Positions 36,833 through 50,052 of a stretch of DNA of 64,000 bases are shown here, piece by piece; position 1 is the stretch's first letter; each line of letters starts with the position of its first letter. Source of the DNA: Spizellomyces punctatus DAOM BR117 (taxonomy: Eukaryota > Chytridiomycota > Chytridiomycetes > Spizellomycetales > Spizellomycetaceae); assembly GCF_000182565.1 (NCBI RefSeq), contig NW_015971539.1, positions 62,001-126,000 of the forward strand. Reading direction: 5' to 3'. The notes under the pieces are model-generated. The model was not told the DNA's origin and made no database searches. It saw only the letters and a list, made by a program, of their open reading frames with translations. A program made the translations under genes and the position numbers.

Positions 36833-37308
36833 ATGTCTGCCCAAAACAATCAAACGGTCCATCAGAAAACTAGCGGCAACGCCCCTAGAAGGAGAAAGAA
36901 GTTTGGAGACCTTGCCGAAGGGTTCGTCCCCAAAGGCGAACTACATAGCGATGCGTACAAGCCTCTGAACGATAAGGTATTGCATTCACCTTGACCTTTC
37001 TAACTTTCTCACGGCGACGGGAGTTAACACTCTATCAACAGTCCTTGTACCCGTCTGCAGAAGCCAAAGCGCACGGGGAAGCAACGAACGAACCTCTCGT
37101 CGGCGGGTTCAAGTACCAAGTTGAGAAGTATGTGATTGGGGAAGGTGCAATGCCACGCAAGCGAGGTTCCAAAGAATGGCAGCATGAAGATTTTGAGGAA
37201 ATCGATAGAGAAGTCCCACATGAAGAGCGAAGGGCCCCTCAGACGGTATGGGAGGCGAATGAAGAAGTTCGGGGATGGCATGCTACCGCTCCTAGGGAGC
37301 ACTGCTAA
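36833..37308 (+). CDS. small charged orphan protein
   Basis: Two exons, 36833-36976 and 37042-37308, giving 136 residues; phase-0 junction with GTATTG donor and CAACAG acceptor. No family recognised. The N-terminus is basic (RRRKKFGDLAEGFVPKGEL). The rest is highly charged with several tryptophans (KEWQHEDFEEIDREVPHEE, TVWEANEEVRGWHA). There is no signal peptide or membrane helix. Coherent coding composition on both sides of the intron and a clean splice argue that it is real. Confidence 0.6.
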
Positions 37309-37424
37309 ATGATTGCTTCTTGACTGGAGCGGGTTTTGCGCAATGACCCAATTCCCTGTGATATATTCTCTGTCTCATGCGGTTTCCTTCGTGAGCGAAA
37401 AGTAAATATATCTCAAAATAAGTT

Positions 37425-38822
37425 CTATAATATTGCTTTCAAATCTTCCGTGTCTGCCAATGGACAATCCTCCAACTTTTGGCTGCCTGAAAGTCGCGGA
37501 TGTGATTCAAGTCCTTGCCCCTCCTCCATCGGTTCTCTCCATTTAAATCTTTGTATTGCGTCAGGGTACCTAGAGTCCGATTCTGGTTTTCCCTCCACTA
37601 CATCAGCAATAATCGGCCCTAGTACCGGAAAGAACTTGAACGCATGCCCGCTTCCTCCAGTTGCAAGGAATAGTCCCTCATGTCCTGGATAGGGTGTTAT
37701 AAAGAAATCAGAGTCAAAGGTATCTGTGTACCAACACAGTCGTGTGCGGAGAATGTTGAAGGAGTTGAGCTCAGGAAAGTTTTGCGCGAGGAAGGAACGG
37801 AAGCCAGATACAGCTCCCTTTGGTATGTCCATGTCGAGAGTTGATGGCATCGCCGTTCCTTCATGACGTATATACCCCGGACCATGATTGGCCACTTTCA
37901 ACACTCCATCCTTGAGGGGAAATCCGTAAAAACCTGTCCGAGGTACTTCTGCTGCCCAAACTGGGAAGTTGCTTGCGCTGTATTTTAGTTGCAGATGCTC
38001 TGGAACAGAGAGGTGAATGACTGGTTGTCCTGTCGCTACCATCACCTTCTTGAGACCGGGAAGCAAGGAGATCGATCGAGGCCCAGCAGCTACCAAAAGA
38101 TGGGAACACGCATGAAAGGTTTGATCACTGGTCCTTATTCCCATTACCGAGCATGACCTTATCGAATCTTTTGTCATTATTGCCTCAACCCTCCCAGCGT
38201 CCCCAGTGACGAATTGAACTCCTGCTGTTTTTGCCAGTTCTGCCACGTACTCTACCGCCAGCGAAGCATCAACGTATCCAGCCATTTTGCTCAAGTATCC
38301 ACCAGGAAAGTTCCTCGTGACGTCCTTAAATCCTTGATACTTTTCTGCAACGCCACTGTCCGAAAAGACCTCGACCTCGTCCTCATATCCAGCTTTCCTT
38401 AATGCCGCGACCGAATCGGCCTCAAAACTATTTTCACATAAAGGACTGTTTGACGATAGAAACACTGCTCCAGACTGAACAAATATTTCTTTTCCCGTTT
38501 GTCGATAACACTCTTCCGACCAGTCTTTCCAACGATTTACAGCGGCAATAGCTAAATTTTGATAAAGTATGTCGTTGCCGTGGTCGGGACGTACTATTTT
38601 CGAAATGTCCGTTGATGCGGCTGCCAGCAAAACTTTAATGATGGGCAGACGTTAATGAGCGGGATATGCACGCTTACCATCTTGAACTGGAATTGTATGT
38701 CGATCAAATATGGTTACACGATAGCCCCGCAACCGTAGTTCCAACGCTGCTGACAATCCAAAGATTCCCGAGCCGATGATGGCAATATGTGAGGTTTCCT
38801 CGTCCTCCTTGACCAGCATCAT
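37425..38822 (-). CDS. sarcosine oxidase / fructosyl-amino-acid oxidase-type flavoenzyme
   Basis: Two exons, 38822-38678 and 38632-37425, giving 450 residues. It belongs to the DAO superfamily of FAD amine oxidases that oxidise N-methyl or N-glycated amino acids and release H2O2. The FAD site is GSGIFGLSAALELRLRGY at residues ~16-33, followed by VTIFDRH. Near the C-terminus RLCWYTDTFDSDFFI carries the cysteine expected to hold FAD covalently in monomeric sarcosine oxidase and fructosyl-amino-acid oxidases. GLFLATGGSGHAFKFFPVLG is the second FAD-contacting loop. No SKL-type peroxisomal signal is seen (ends EDLKAIL). Two adjacent ATGs exist at the start and the first was taken. It is divergent from the ArsJ-type GAPDH only 224 bp away. 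Substrate is not resolved. Confidence 0.85.
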
Positions 38823-39046
38823 TCGCAAACCTATCAGCAGCTCGAGACCATGCTCAGGACGGCGATGTCACACCTTGGCAGATGTCTTGAGGGCAAAAAT
38901 TGATCCACGTAATATGGAAATAATTCTGATTGGCTGCAACCCCACGTCAGCAGTGATGAACGCTGATTGGCCCATTCTGACTTATAAGCTGAACTTGTGC
39001 CCTTCCGTTCTGCATCTTTGTTGTCCTTCCCACATCTTCAGAAATC
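38823..39046. promoter_or_regulatory. 224-bp bidirectional promoter between flavoenzyme and ArsJ-type GAPDH
   Basis: The two start codons face apart across only 224 bp, so the genes very likely share promoter elements. A TTATAAG sequence lies at 38983-38989, about 60 bp upstream of the GAPDH ATG, and pyrimidine-rich DNA follows it. Confidence 0.55.
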
Positions 39047-40398
<1,352 letters not shown>

Positions 40399-41031
40399 GT
40401 CATCAATTACCGAGCTACCATATTGTGGTCAAATTTAAGATTGTTTTGTCAAAATGAAAGGACGCCTTTTTACTATTAGACAACCTTAATGTGATTATGG
40501 GATCCGCTTTGAGAAATCCCTCTCCCGCGGTCCAGATATACCATATGTGTAGTTCTGAGAATTTCGCAACATTATTCGCAGCATCTGTTCACACATCCCT
40601 TGTTGCTGTCCAAGGATCTACTTTGCAAATATCTATTGTTCGCAAAATCAAAAATTTTGATTGTCCCCCAAAATGACCGGAACTTAGGATGCTGGATGAA
40701 TGGCTAGGCTCGTCTTACATGGAGGCGTTTGGGGATCATCAATGCAATAAATCCAAGAATCATAGAAGTGATTGCTCGGATAAGTGCTCAGCACCCACGA
40801 GCGTTTGACATATAGTGCCGCGTATCCTCCATAACTTCTCTGCGTCAATTCATATCAAGAATAAGGGTCGGGTTCCAAACAAGTGGACACCGTGATTCTG
40901 CCATGTTTGCGGCGTTTGCTACCTGTCAGTCAGGAAATTACATGTATGAAAGGTGGGAACTGGTATAATTTAAGGTGCTGTGGGTTCGAAACCTCCGGGA
41001 GGTCCGACAACCTAGCTTCCAATTAGTTGAT
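40399..41031. other. intergenic region
   Basis: No gene recognised. A GGTTCGAAACC string at about 40982 resembles a tRNA T loop, but no flanking tRNA structure exists. The upstream region of the nucleotidase-derived receptor gene lies here. Confidence 0.45.
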
Positions 41032-44000
41032 ATGAAGCCGCAAACGATACCTAGAGTGTTTGCGATTGCTGTGCTTCTATCGGCCGCGTTCTTGTGTACG
41101 GCGGATGCATCTAAATCCTTTACATTGTCTCTGATTCACACATCGGGGACGAACTCGAGTTATACCACATCAAAGTACAATAATGTAAATCGCAATTTTG
41201 GAGGTTATGCTGCTCTGAAGACGGCCGTAGATACTATTAAAGTAAGCAGTTTTCGAAATATTAGCGATGACCAAAAAATCCTGATACCAGCTATAAGGCA
41301 AACTTGACCGCACCCGGGATCTTTGTGCATGGAATCAACGCATTGGGGTTTTCGACCTTCTCGCAACACTGGCAAGGTAACCAAAATAACCGGATGAGTG
41401 CAGCTCCCATCGACAGCTGACGTTTTTTTTATTGTCACTTGCACAGGTTTGAAAGAGTCAGAGTATCTTGAAGATATAGGATTCCAATATACCGCCTTTG
41501 GCACGAGAGATTTCTTTTATGGACCAGAAGCGTATGCAAATAACTTCCTCGCGAACAGTTCTTTTGCAGGCAACTGTATCGCTTCGAACGCATTAATATC
41601 AAAGTCGCTTGCGTTAGCGCAGTATGTGACTCCATACCGAACGCTTACATTCACCGATGGGATCAGCGGCAATACAAGCAAAGTAGTTCTCCTCTCGTTT
41701 ATCAGCGACGAATTTTGCACAAGGTCACGATGTTCTGCTGTTCAAGGAAACCCCATTCAAGTCAAAATCGCAAATCCTATCAGCGCGATGAAAACCTTTG
41801 TAGCGGATGTGATATTTACTGAGAACCCTGACGTTATTATTGCCATGTCCGCAAATACCGATTACGCAACGGACTTGCAGATTGCACAGAGTGTGCCTGG
41901 TATAGATATTCTTTATGTGAGCGACGACAAAGCGATAATTGAAGGAACCGACTATCCGCGGGCCGTTACGGGACCTACTGGTTTGCAATTCCCGCTTTCC
42001 GTTTGCACGCTGGTAGTAAATCTGATTAACTGTTCAATGTTTAGGGGATACAGTTCTATTGATCAACGATCAAACCTCGATAACCAATGTCGATGGGCTA
42101 GGGCATCTGAGGGTCACCTTCAAAGACGGTGTCCCATATGCATGGAATGGAACCTTAGATCCTGTAATGTCATGTCAAGATGACCCATCACCTCTCAATT
42201 CAACGTGTTACGTTCCCGACCCAACCCTCAAACAGCGGCTAGACAACGATCTCGAACCTGTATATGCTGCATTAAACATCACTGTGGGTTCACTGCTAGT
42301 GGCATTGAATGGCGCACAAGGGCCGGCGTATCCATGCCGGACAGGAGAATGTTCTTCTGGAAGTGCGCTGGCGGACGCCATGTTGTGGAAAATGGATGCC
42401 CAATGCGATGCAGCCATGGTGAACGGGGGTTCCATTAGGGCATCAGTACCGGCCGGCAATGTGACGTTGATGAATTTCTTCAACATGCTTCCAAACAAGA
42501 ACAACATTGCCGTTGCGAGAATGAGGTTCGTAGCTCGGTTCGAACAAAACACCTGCCGTTGAGTTGTCTATACTTATTCTCCATCTTTTCGTATTCGACA
42601 ATAGAGGGGCGGACATTTTGGATAGTCTCAACAATGGACTCAGCAGAATCAATGCATCAGGTTCCGGACGGTTTCCACAAGTCGCCAACCTGATCTTTAC
42701 CTATAATTCCAACAATCTCGCAACACTCCGCTTGACGGGTTCAGTTATGATTTATAATAAGACGTTAGGAGAATACGTGGAGCTGGATCCCGAGGGAGAA
42801 TACAACTTGTGTGTCAATGATTACATGCGCGGAGGAGGGGACGGATACACGGCACTGCAGACTAAAGCGATCAGCGCTTTTGATCAAGGCCCTCCACTGG
42901 ATGTTGTGCTTCGAGAATACGTTTCTGTGGGTATCAAACGACCCTTGATTATGGTCATGAGCGATGTGTCCTAGCAGGTGACTGACGAGACCACCAATTT
43001 TATGCACAGGCCTACTCTCCGCTTTCGGCGCCCGTTAGTGGCCGGATTAGGGATCTTGCAGTCAATGTTTCTGGGACTAGTCCCCCTCTCACAGGGTCTT
43101 GCACATTTACAATGGATCCTGTTACATCCGCTTCGGGAAATGTAACAGATGTTTGCGCTGGCGGTAGGTAGTTTGACGTAGATTGCAGGCGTTTGGGGTA
43201 TGTTCGTAGTATGTATCATTCTAACTATTATGCTTCAGGCTACCGTTACCGTGAGGATGTCACCTGGACGATCTCGCCTTTGCTTCCCAACAGTCTTCAG
43301 CCTCGTTCCATCTATCTCAGATTCAGCAATCTGGCTTTAAATCCCAGCACAGACACGTTGTATATTCGAGACGGACCTACACAAAATCTTCTGACCGTTC
43401 GCTCTCCCGCTGATAATGTCACTTTGGTCCCCGCCAATTACACGACTCTTCCTGACCGAGTTGATGTACCAAATGCCGCATCCTTGCTTGTGCGGTTGGT
43501 TACTAATCGGCCACTGGACGGAGAGAGCTTGCGTCTGCAGTACACTGCCGATACCGGCTGTCCTGGAGGGTACTTGCTAGGGACACAGGCATGCCTGGCG
43601 TGTACTGCAGGCACATTTGCCCAAAAAGATGACAGCGTGTGTACACCTTGTCCAGCAGGAAGTATCACCGCAACTGACGGAATGGCGGCATGCACACAAT
43701 GTGCTCCAGGAACATTCGCAGACCATGCCGGGCAGTCACGCTGTAAAACCTGTGACGGTGGACGTATTTGGAACTCAGCACAGTCTTGCGAATGTCCCGC
43801 TGGGAATTACTGGAACGATTTCACTTGCTTGCGTACGTATATGGGTTTGTCCTTAAATGGGTTCATCTGTCTCACTACACTCTGTTCGGCTATAGCAATC
43901 CCGGCGTCCCACTCGGAGACAGGACAGATTGCAGGAATCGCTGTAGGGTTGGTTGTTGCCGCTGGGGGTATTGCGTTCTATGTGCACAGGTTTGTGTTCA

Positions 44001-45210
44001 GCGATGTTTTTTATTTCGGTTCCAGTCTTTCCGACGGGTAATGACAAATCGCTCCCTTCCTGAATAGACGTCGTATGGGTATCATCAAACGGCGACAGAT
44101 GGGGACAAGGAAGCAGACAGAGTAAGTAATAAGCACATATTTCGTCTTTCGTGTCTGTTGCCTAACCTGCGCATCTCTGTTGGGTAGGCTAAAAGCAGAT
44201 GTAGCAATGAAGCATCTCTTGCACGACATTGCAACTTCCTTGTTTTTAATTGCGTTTGAATCTGGCGACGTGGCAACAGACTGGATTGCCTTCTTGGGAG
44301 TGCACGGAGACAATGCATACAAGGTTGCCTACATCATTGCCTCCATTTTCGGATCTGTGTAAGTTTGATTGCAGCCGAGCAACTCTTTAGTCAATGACAC
44401 CCACACTCACGTACGATTCCTTAACGACGTTCGCAGCATTACCTTCATTTCAGCCGCCATCCGTATTTACAACATTTATGCGCTTTTCAAAATCCGCCGT
44501 GTTGGCATCAAGCTCGTTGCCTCTGGCGCCAAGGCCACATCATTCGAAGCCATGGAGAGGGTGAAGGACGCTCAGAATGACTCGGATCTGCATCTGGCCC
44601 TCCTGAATCTCAGAACGTTGAGACAAAAAGTTATCATTACGATTGCCGTCGCGGCACCCGGGGTGCTCAAAGGCTTGCCCATCTTCGTAGTCAACGCATT
44701 AGTTGGGCGCTCGCAAGGAATTGGTAAGTTAACATATACCTTCGTAGAGACCATGCGACATGCATCTGAATGAGCTTTTACATAGATATGCCACTTATGA
44801 TCTCTTTTGGTTTCAATGCTCTGGTGGTAAGTGCAATCTTCCCGCTCGTCTATAACTTTACACTCTTTAATCCTGTGAACATAAAGTTTTCCAATCATGT
44901 GAAAGAGGTTTGTGGGTGGTTCGCCCTCCGGCATCTATACGCCAAGCAAAAACTGCTAGCAGACAAGAAATTGGCAGAACGTGGCCTTCAACGACCTGAT
45001 GCCGCCCACCGTCTCATGACACATCGATCGTCGGTGGGCCCTAGTAAGGCGGAAGTGGAAATAGTCAGAAGCTCAGTGATAGTCGATGCTGCTCGTCCTG
45101 AGATTGGCGAGAAAGTAGATGGTGGTGCAGAAAGTGACAGTGAGAAAGGGATTGGGCCCACACATCGAGCAAACGACGGGGCGCACCATGATACTAAACA
45201 TGGCCTTTAA
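41032..45210 (+). CDS. receptor-like fusion: degenerate 5'-nucleotidase, CUB-like, Cys-rich repeats, multi-pass membrane tail
   Basis: Twelve exons: 41032-41241, 41298-41376, 41447-41980, 42045-42525, 42605-42926, 43010-43163, 43239-43832, 43896-43989, 44068-44121, 44188-44358, 44437-44723 and 44786-45210, giving 1,134 residues in phase. A signal peptide (about 1-26) is followed by a 5'-nucleotidase fold whose metal motifs are altered: HTSG for HTND, GTRDFF for GNHEFD, and no histidine pair after DVIIAMSANTD or PGIDILYVSDD. The nucleotide-binding C domain (about 320-545) keeps NGGSIRASVPAGNV and VNDYMRGGGDGYTAL. Next are a CUB-like domain (about 590-700), GCC2/GCC3-type cysteine repeats (CTPCPAGSITATDG, CTQCAPGTF), TM1 (IAGIAVGLVVAAGGIAFYV) and several further hydrophobic segments. 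The tail is hydrophilic. An upstream ATG at 40975 would hide the signal peptide. Inferred role: extracellular nucleotide-like sensing, not catalysis. Confidence 0.82.
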
Positions 45211-45803
45211 ACAGGATATCATAATAGTAAGCAAAGGGTATTTAGAGAATAGAATGGCAGTGATATTGCAAGCTTTTGCTCTAGGAATCTGTTTATACGT
45301 TAAGTTTTACTTCATGGCCTTATTAAAGCCATGCTATTGGAAATGTCACGATCGAAGAGCATTTACGTATCACTGAGCATCGGCAGAGTGAATTGATAAT
45401 AAGAACAACGGCGCTTGCAGTTCACACCTCAATATCGGTAGTAGACGACTTTTCTGGCGGAGATCTCGCAACTTGGAAGAATACGCTGCACCAAGCAATA
45501 CTCTTACGTGCAAGTATCCCGAATTCAAACAGCAATTTTAAATCGGTTGCACTACAAACAACTTGTGCCGCTCCCCTACCACCCATGCATTCTTATTTCT
45601 CATCCAATGCTTGATATATGGTCTCAATTCCTTGAAATGGTCAGCTTTATTCACAGATGATAACAAAAAAAAACAGAATCAAAAAGAACACTTCCTTATC
45701 AAAGGTCATTATGACGATCCACGTGCTCATGAGCGACATCAAACATTCAAATATCGCAACTGTCTTTCTGAGAGTCATCTTGCATCAGTAAAGCAACGGC
45801 GAG
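45211..45803. other. intergenic region
   Basis: No gene recognised between two plus-strand genes. AT-rich with an A-run near 45665, which would suit the 3' end of the receptor gene and the promoter of the peptidase gene. Confidence 0.45.
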
Positions 45804-47853
45804 ATGAGTGTCAAAGACAAGGCTCTCCTCATGGGAGGCTCCGAAGCCCTTCCGCAACCTTGTCCCCATCAAGGGAGGAAATCCCCGCGTCGTAACTTGC
45901 GAAGATGGTTGTGGGGTTTTATCGCTGTCATGTTTGCGTGTCATACACTCCCTCGTTTGGTATACTACAATGCTTCCCACGACTGTGTGCAACCCGATAC
46001 TATTGTTCCTAAGCGACGTCAAGATATCACTGACAAGAACTATGAAGGCCTGTTCAAAAAAGATGCCGAGTGGAGGAAGGAAGCCAGTGAACGCCTCGCC
46101 CAGGCTGTCCGAATTAAGACGGAGACTTTCGATTTTCTGAGAGATGTCCCACCGCCTCAGGATGGGGAGGATGTTCCTGAGAGGAAGGGATTGGAGGAAT
46201 TCAGGCAGTGGTTGGAGAAGGCTTATCCTCAGGTGTAAGTATGCGACACAACGCGCGTGCCTCCTATCCTGTTTGATGACCGCCTTGGTATAGGCATCAA
46301 AATTTGTCAAGAGAAGTAGTCAACCGATATGCTCTCTTGTACACCTGGAAGGGTACAGATGAATCAGCAAAGCCGCTCGTGCTCTGCTCCCATATGGATA
46401 CGGTCCCCGTTCCCGAGTCTTCATTGGATCAATGGACACATCCCCCTTTCTCCGGTTATAACGATGGGAAATATATCTGGGGTCGTGGCAGTGTTGATAC
46501 CAAAAATACCCTTGTAGGCATTGTTGAAGCAGTCGAAACGTTGCTGCGGGCCGGATTTGAACCGCAGAGAACCGTCATTCTGGCTTTTGGTTTCGATGAA
46601 GAAATCAGTGGATATCAGGTGTGTTACTATACCGTCATGTACTTGGTTGGAAATGGCTAATGGTATGGATTATGCTACTGGTAGGGAGCACAATACTTGG
46701 CAAAAACGCTACTTGACCGGGGATTGAAGGACGGTGTCGAGCTCTTGGTTGATGAAGGGCCGGGGATTGGCGAGGATCAGGGAGCAACCTTTGCTCGGGT
46801 AGGAGTAGCAGAAAAGGGGTATACAGACGTGACGATATCTGTTATTACTCCTGGGGGCCATTCCTCCATCCCCCCTGCTCATACTGGCATCGGTATTCTC
46901 TCACATCTCATAACTCGACTTGAAGCCAACCCCCACGAAGCTGTGTTGAGTGACGACAACCCCTTTTTGGCATATTTGCGGTGTGAGGCGAAATTTGCGC
47001 CAGATATGAGTCAATGGTTGCGCACTGCAATCCGAAAGATCAATATCTTCCGCCCAGCACTCGTACGGTATCTTAGCAAAGACCCACGCACGCGGTATAT
47101 GCTCGCCACATCTCAAGCGGTAGATATGATACATGGAGGCGTCAAACGTAAGTATGCACAACATCTCACATCTGATTCCTAAACTGACTTTTGGATTCCC
47201 GTTTGCAGTTAATGCTCTCCCTGAGTTGGCTACAGCGGAAGTCAACCACCGTATTGCCGTTCACACGAATGTTAGCCAATTAGAGAGCCACCTTCGTCAT
47301 CTTCTAGGCACGACAACAGAAAAGCTTGGGTTGGAATTTATTTATACCGATCACTTGGGAAAGAACTGGACGAAAAACACACACTGCGAGAAGAAGTGGA
47401 CAGGAACTGTGCATATCACCACGTATAAAGGTGCTCTTGAACCTGCCCCGATTTCACCTTTTGAAAATTCCAAAGCGTGGAGCCTCCTTGGTGGGACAAT
47501 TCGCCGAGTCTCTGGTGATAACTGGGATTTGGGAAGCAAGGAGAAAGTGTTGAAGGCAAATTCCACCTCAGGAGACCAGAATCCCGTCATTGTTGCACCA
47601 GTTCTGATGCCTGCCAACACTGATACTAGGCATTACTGGAATCTGACCAGGAACATTTACCGGTAGGTGTCTGTACGACGATCTCCTTTTGTTCTTTGCC
47701 ACTCGTAACCCCTGCCTATCTGATAGGTTCAATCCCGTGCGTGGCGAGAAAGCATTTGGAGTGCACACCGTGAATGAGCACATTGCCATTGATGCATTTG
47801 TGGAGTCTGTCGCATTTTATCATGAGTTGATTAGGAATTTTGACGAACTGTAG
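45804..47853 (+). CDS. CPS1: Cps1-type M20 Gly-X carboxypeptidase
   Basis: Five exons: 45804-46234, 46294-46618, 46685-47147, 47209-47662 and 47727-47853, giving 599 residues. The family is the two-zinc M20 peptidases of the yeast vacuole, which cleave C-terminal residues from small peptides. Residues ~30-53 (RRWLWGFIAVMFACHTLPRL) form a signal anchor, as in Cps1, which reaches the vacuole as a membrane protein. Metal and catalytic sites are in order: LCSHMDTVPV (His, Asp), WGRGSVDTKN (Asp), FDEEISG (Glu pair), VDEGPG (Asp/Glu) and FGVHTVNEH (His). GGHSSIPPAHTG belongs to the lid/dimerisation domain. Length matches yeast Cps1. Several N-glycosylation sequons are present. Human PM20D1 is a relative with a different substrate. 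Confidence 0.93.
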
Positions 47854-48150
47854 ACCTGATGCGATTTATGGGCCTTTTTGTATGCAATACTTTTGTACTT
47901 GACCGTGCTGTTCATATTTTGAATGACTAGCTATCCTTGTCGCCCTCATAATTGCATATGGAAATGGTGCATACTTGGTATTTGAATTTTGGCCCAACAC
48001 TCTACGCGGTGAATCTTTGAACCGACGCGTCCCTCTCGTGACACACATCCAGATCTCACACCTTCACAGCTCACTTTCCCGCGACGACATTCCTTCAACG
48101 GCCATCTTCTTCCTAGCTCCAGGTACCCAGACTTTATAGACAAACGCACC

Positions 48151-49563
48151 ATGGCCGCATTTCAGACATTGGCATACTCTGAGGCAGATGGAATAGGTGA
48201 GAAGCACTAGCATTTGTTGCCAGCATGACTCGGAACTCACCGTTTGTTTATTTTAAGCTACTATTACGCTAAATCGGCCAAAGCACCTGAATGCTTTCAC
48301 GACTGTCATGTACACTGAACTTCCGATAGCGTTGAAGCGCGCAGGTTTGCTATCTGGCATACTATTCTCTAGTTATGCTGTTTCGATGGTGATATCTTAA
48401 ATTTATATTGTCAGCGGACAGCCCAGCGGTCGTCCTCACGCTCCTTACCGGTGCAGGACGCTTGTTCAGCAGGTATGCTAACGTTGAAGGGCCTCAATTT
48501 GTCAAGCAGCTGATAACCTACTCAAAGTGGAGCAGATGTAACCGAAGGGATACCAGGAACCATTCCGCCTCTGTCTGATACCGATGCTTCACGAGAGTTC
48601 TATCGCCGACGCTTTGATGGCACAATTGTGCGTTGCGGTTTGGCGTTAGCGGAGCATCCCAAGGTATTGGTAGTGGCATTGAATGGTCCAGTGGTAGGCA
48701 TTGCAGCAGGTGAATATGTGATAATTGCCATTGCCACATCAAGTCGATCTAACGGATGTAAACTTAATGAAATGCAGCTCTAATAAGCCACGGGGATATC
48801 ATTTACGCCGCTGAATCGGCGACTTTACACGCACCCTTCTCGTCTCTTGCCATTTCACCCGAGGGAGGGTCGTCCTTCGCCTTCACTCAACGACTGGGAT
48901 ATCCAAAAGCCATGGAAGCATTGGTACGTGAACATTTAAGGCCTGGTTAGCGTGGGAGATCTTCATGGTTTTGAGTAACATCATTATATAGCTATTTTCG
49001 CGCAAATTTACGGCGCAAGAACTGGAGGCGATTGGATTCGTAAAGTGGGTGCAGGCGCCGTTTGTAAACGTCCAAGGGTACTTGGATGAGGTTGACACGA
49101 CCTGACACGACTCCGGTTCCTATAGCAAAGTATTTCCACTTGAAGGATTCCAGGACAATGTGCGTAAAACGCTACTGGCCACTATCAAGACGGTCGTACC
49201 AGCGTCTTTGATTACGACCAAGAGACTGGTCAAGTCCAATTTCCAGGTTTGTCAGGTGCTTAGTGGTCCATATGGTACAGATGCTGAGTATGTCATTCCG
49301 CAGCGCGAGCAAATCGCGAGCATCCACAATGAAGCCAAGGAACTCACCGAACGGTAGGCTCTTGCACAAATGGTTATAGCGGGCAAATCCTAAATCTGTA
49401 CACAGCTTCGTTTCCGGTGACCCACAAAAAGTGTTCAGCGCTCTTGCAGGTATGCTCAACCCGGCTTTGCGGAAGGCAGATGATTCGTACCTTGCAGCAG
49501 GTGTAAAGGTACTAACATTCTGTTGTTCTTTCACCAGCCAAGTACAGCAAAAGCAAATTGTAA
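48151..49563 (+). CDS. ECI1: peroxisomal enoyl-CoA delta-isomerase (ECI2/PECI-like)
   Basis: Nine exons: 48151-48196, 48258-48344, 48415-48472, 48528-48709, 48778-48923, 48992-49044, 49126-49353, 49406-49449 and 49538-49563, giving 289 residues. It is a crotonase-fold enzyme. LNRPKHLNAF, the oxyanion-hole segments GRLFSSGAD and GIAAALISHGD, and the SPEGGSS string with a glutamate placed as the catalytic acid of delta3,delta2-enoyl-CoA isomerases fit ECI2 rather than hydratases. The last exon ends SKSKL, a type 1 peroxisomal targeting signal, so it should act on unsaturated fatty acids in peroxisomal beta-oxidation. A 57-nt stretch at 49247-49303 (GTTTGT to CCGCAG, frame-neutral) may be one more intron; without it the protein is 270 residues and aligns better in that loop. 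Confidence 0.88.
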
Positions 49564-50052
49564 GGTGCATATCTGCTACCTTGGATGCACATGTACTTCT
49601 GTTCGTATGACCGTTTTGTAATCTATGTACATTGGGAATTTAGAATCATTTGAAGACGGGCTTTGACCCGTTTTTCAATTGACTGGCAAGAGACTCTGCA
49701 GTGGTTGCATAATTTCCTGATAATATTCGGAAAAATCGTAGATATCATAATAATACTATCTATGTTCATCTCGTGGCCGGGTTACAAACCTAGAGACCGT
49801 CATGATAGATTTTACATTCTATCGGTGAAGGTCCCATCCCTTTATCTGCTATGGAAGGAACTATGTCTTCCTGCTCTTTTGGTGAGACCATCGCATATAC
49901 GTGTACACCCTCGTTTGGTAGAATATGGTTATGTCGAATTACATTTACCCACTAACTCAGATCGCAAAATATTTAAGAACCCATTATCAATGGGAGGCTC
50001 AGAGTCTACAGAGATGCAAAGTAAGTATATAAAAGCGGCACGTAGGATCCGG
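49564..50052. other. convergent intergenic region
   Basis: Lies between the 3' ends of the isomerase (+) and FUN30 (-) genes. AT-rich; no gene recognised. Confidence 0.5.

Noticed and set aside
40975-41005. tRNA gene suggested by GGTTCGAAACC
   Set aside because: No acceptor, D or anticodon stem can be formed around it.
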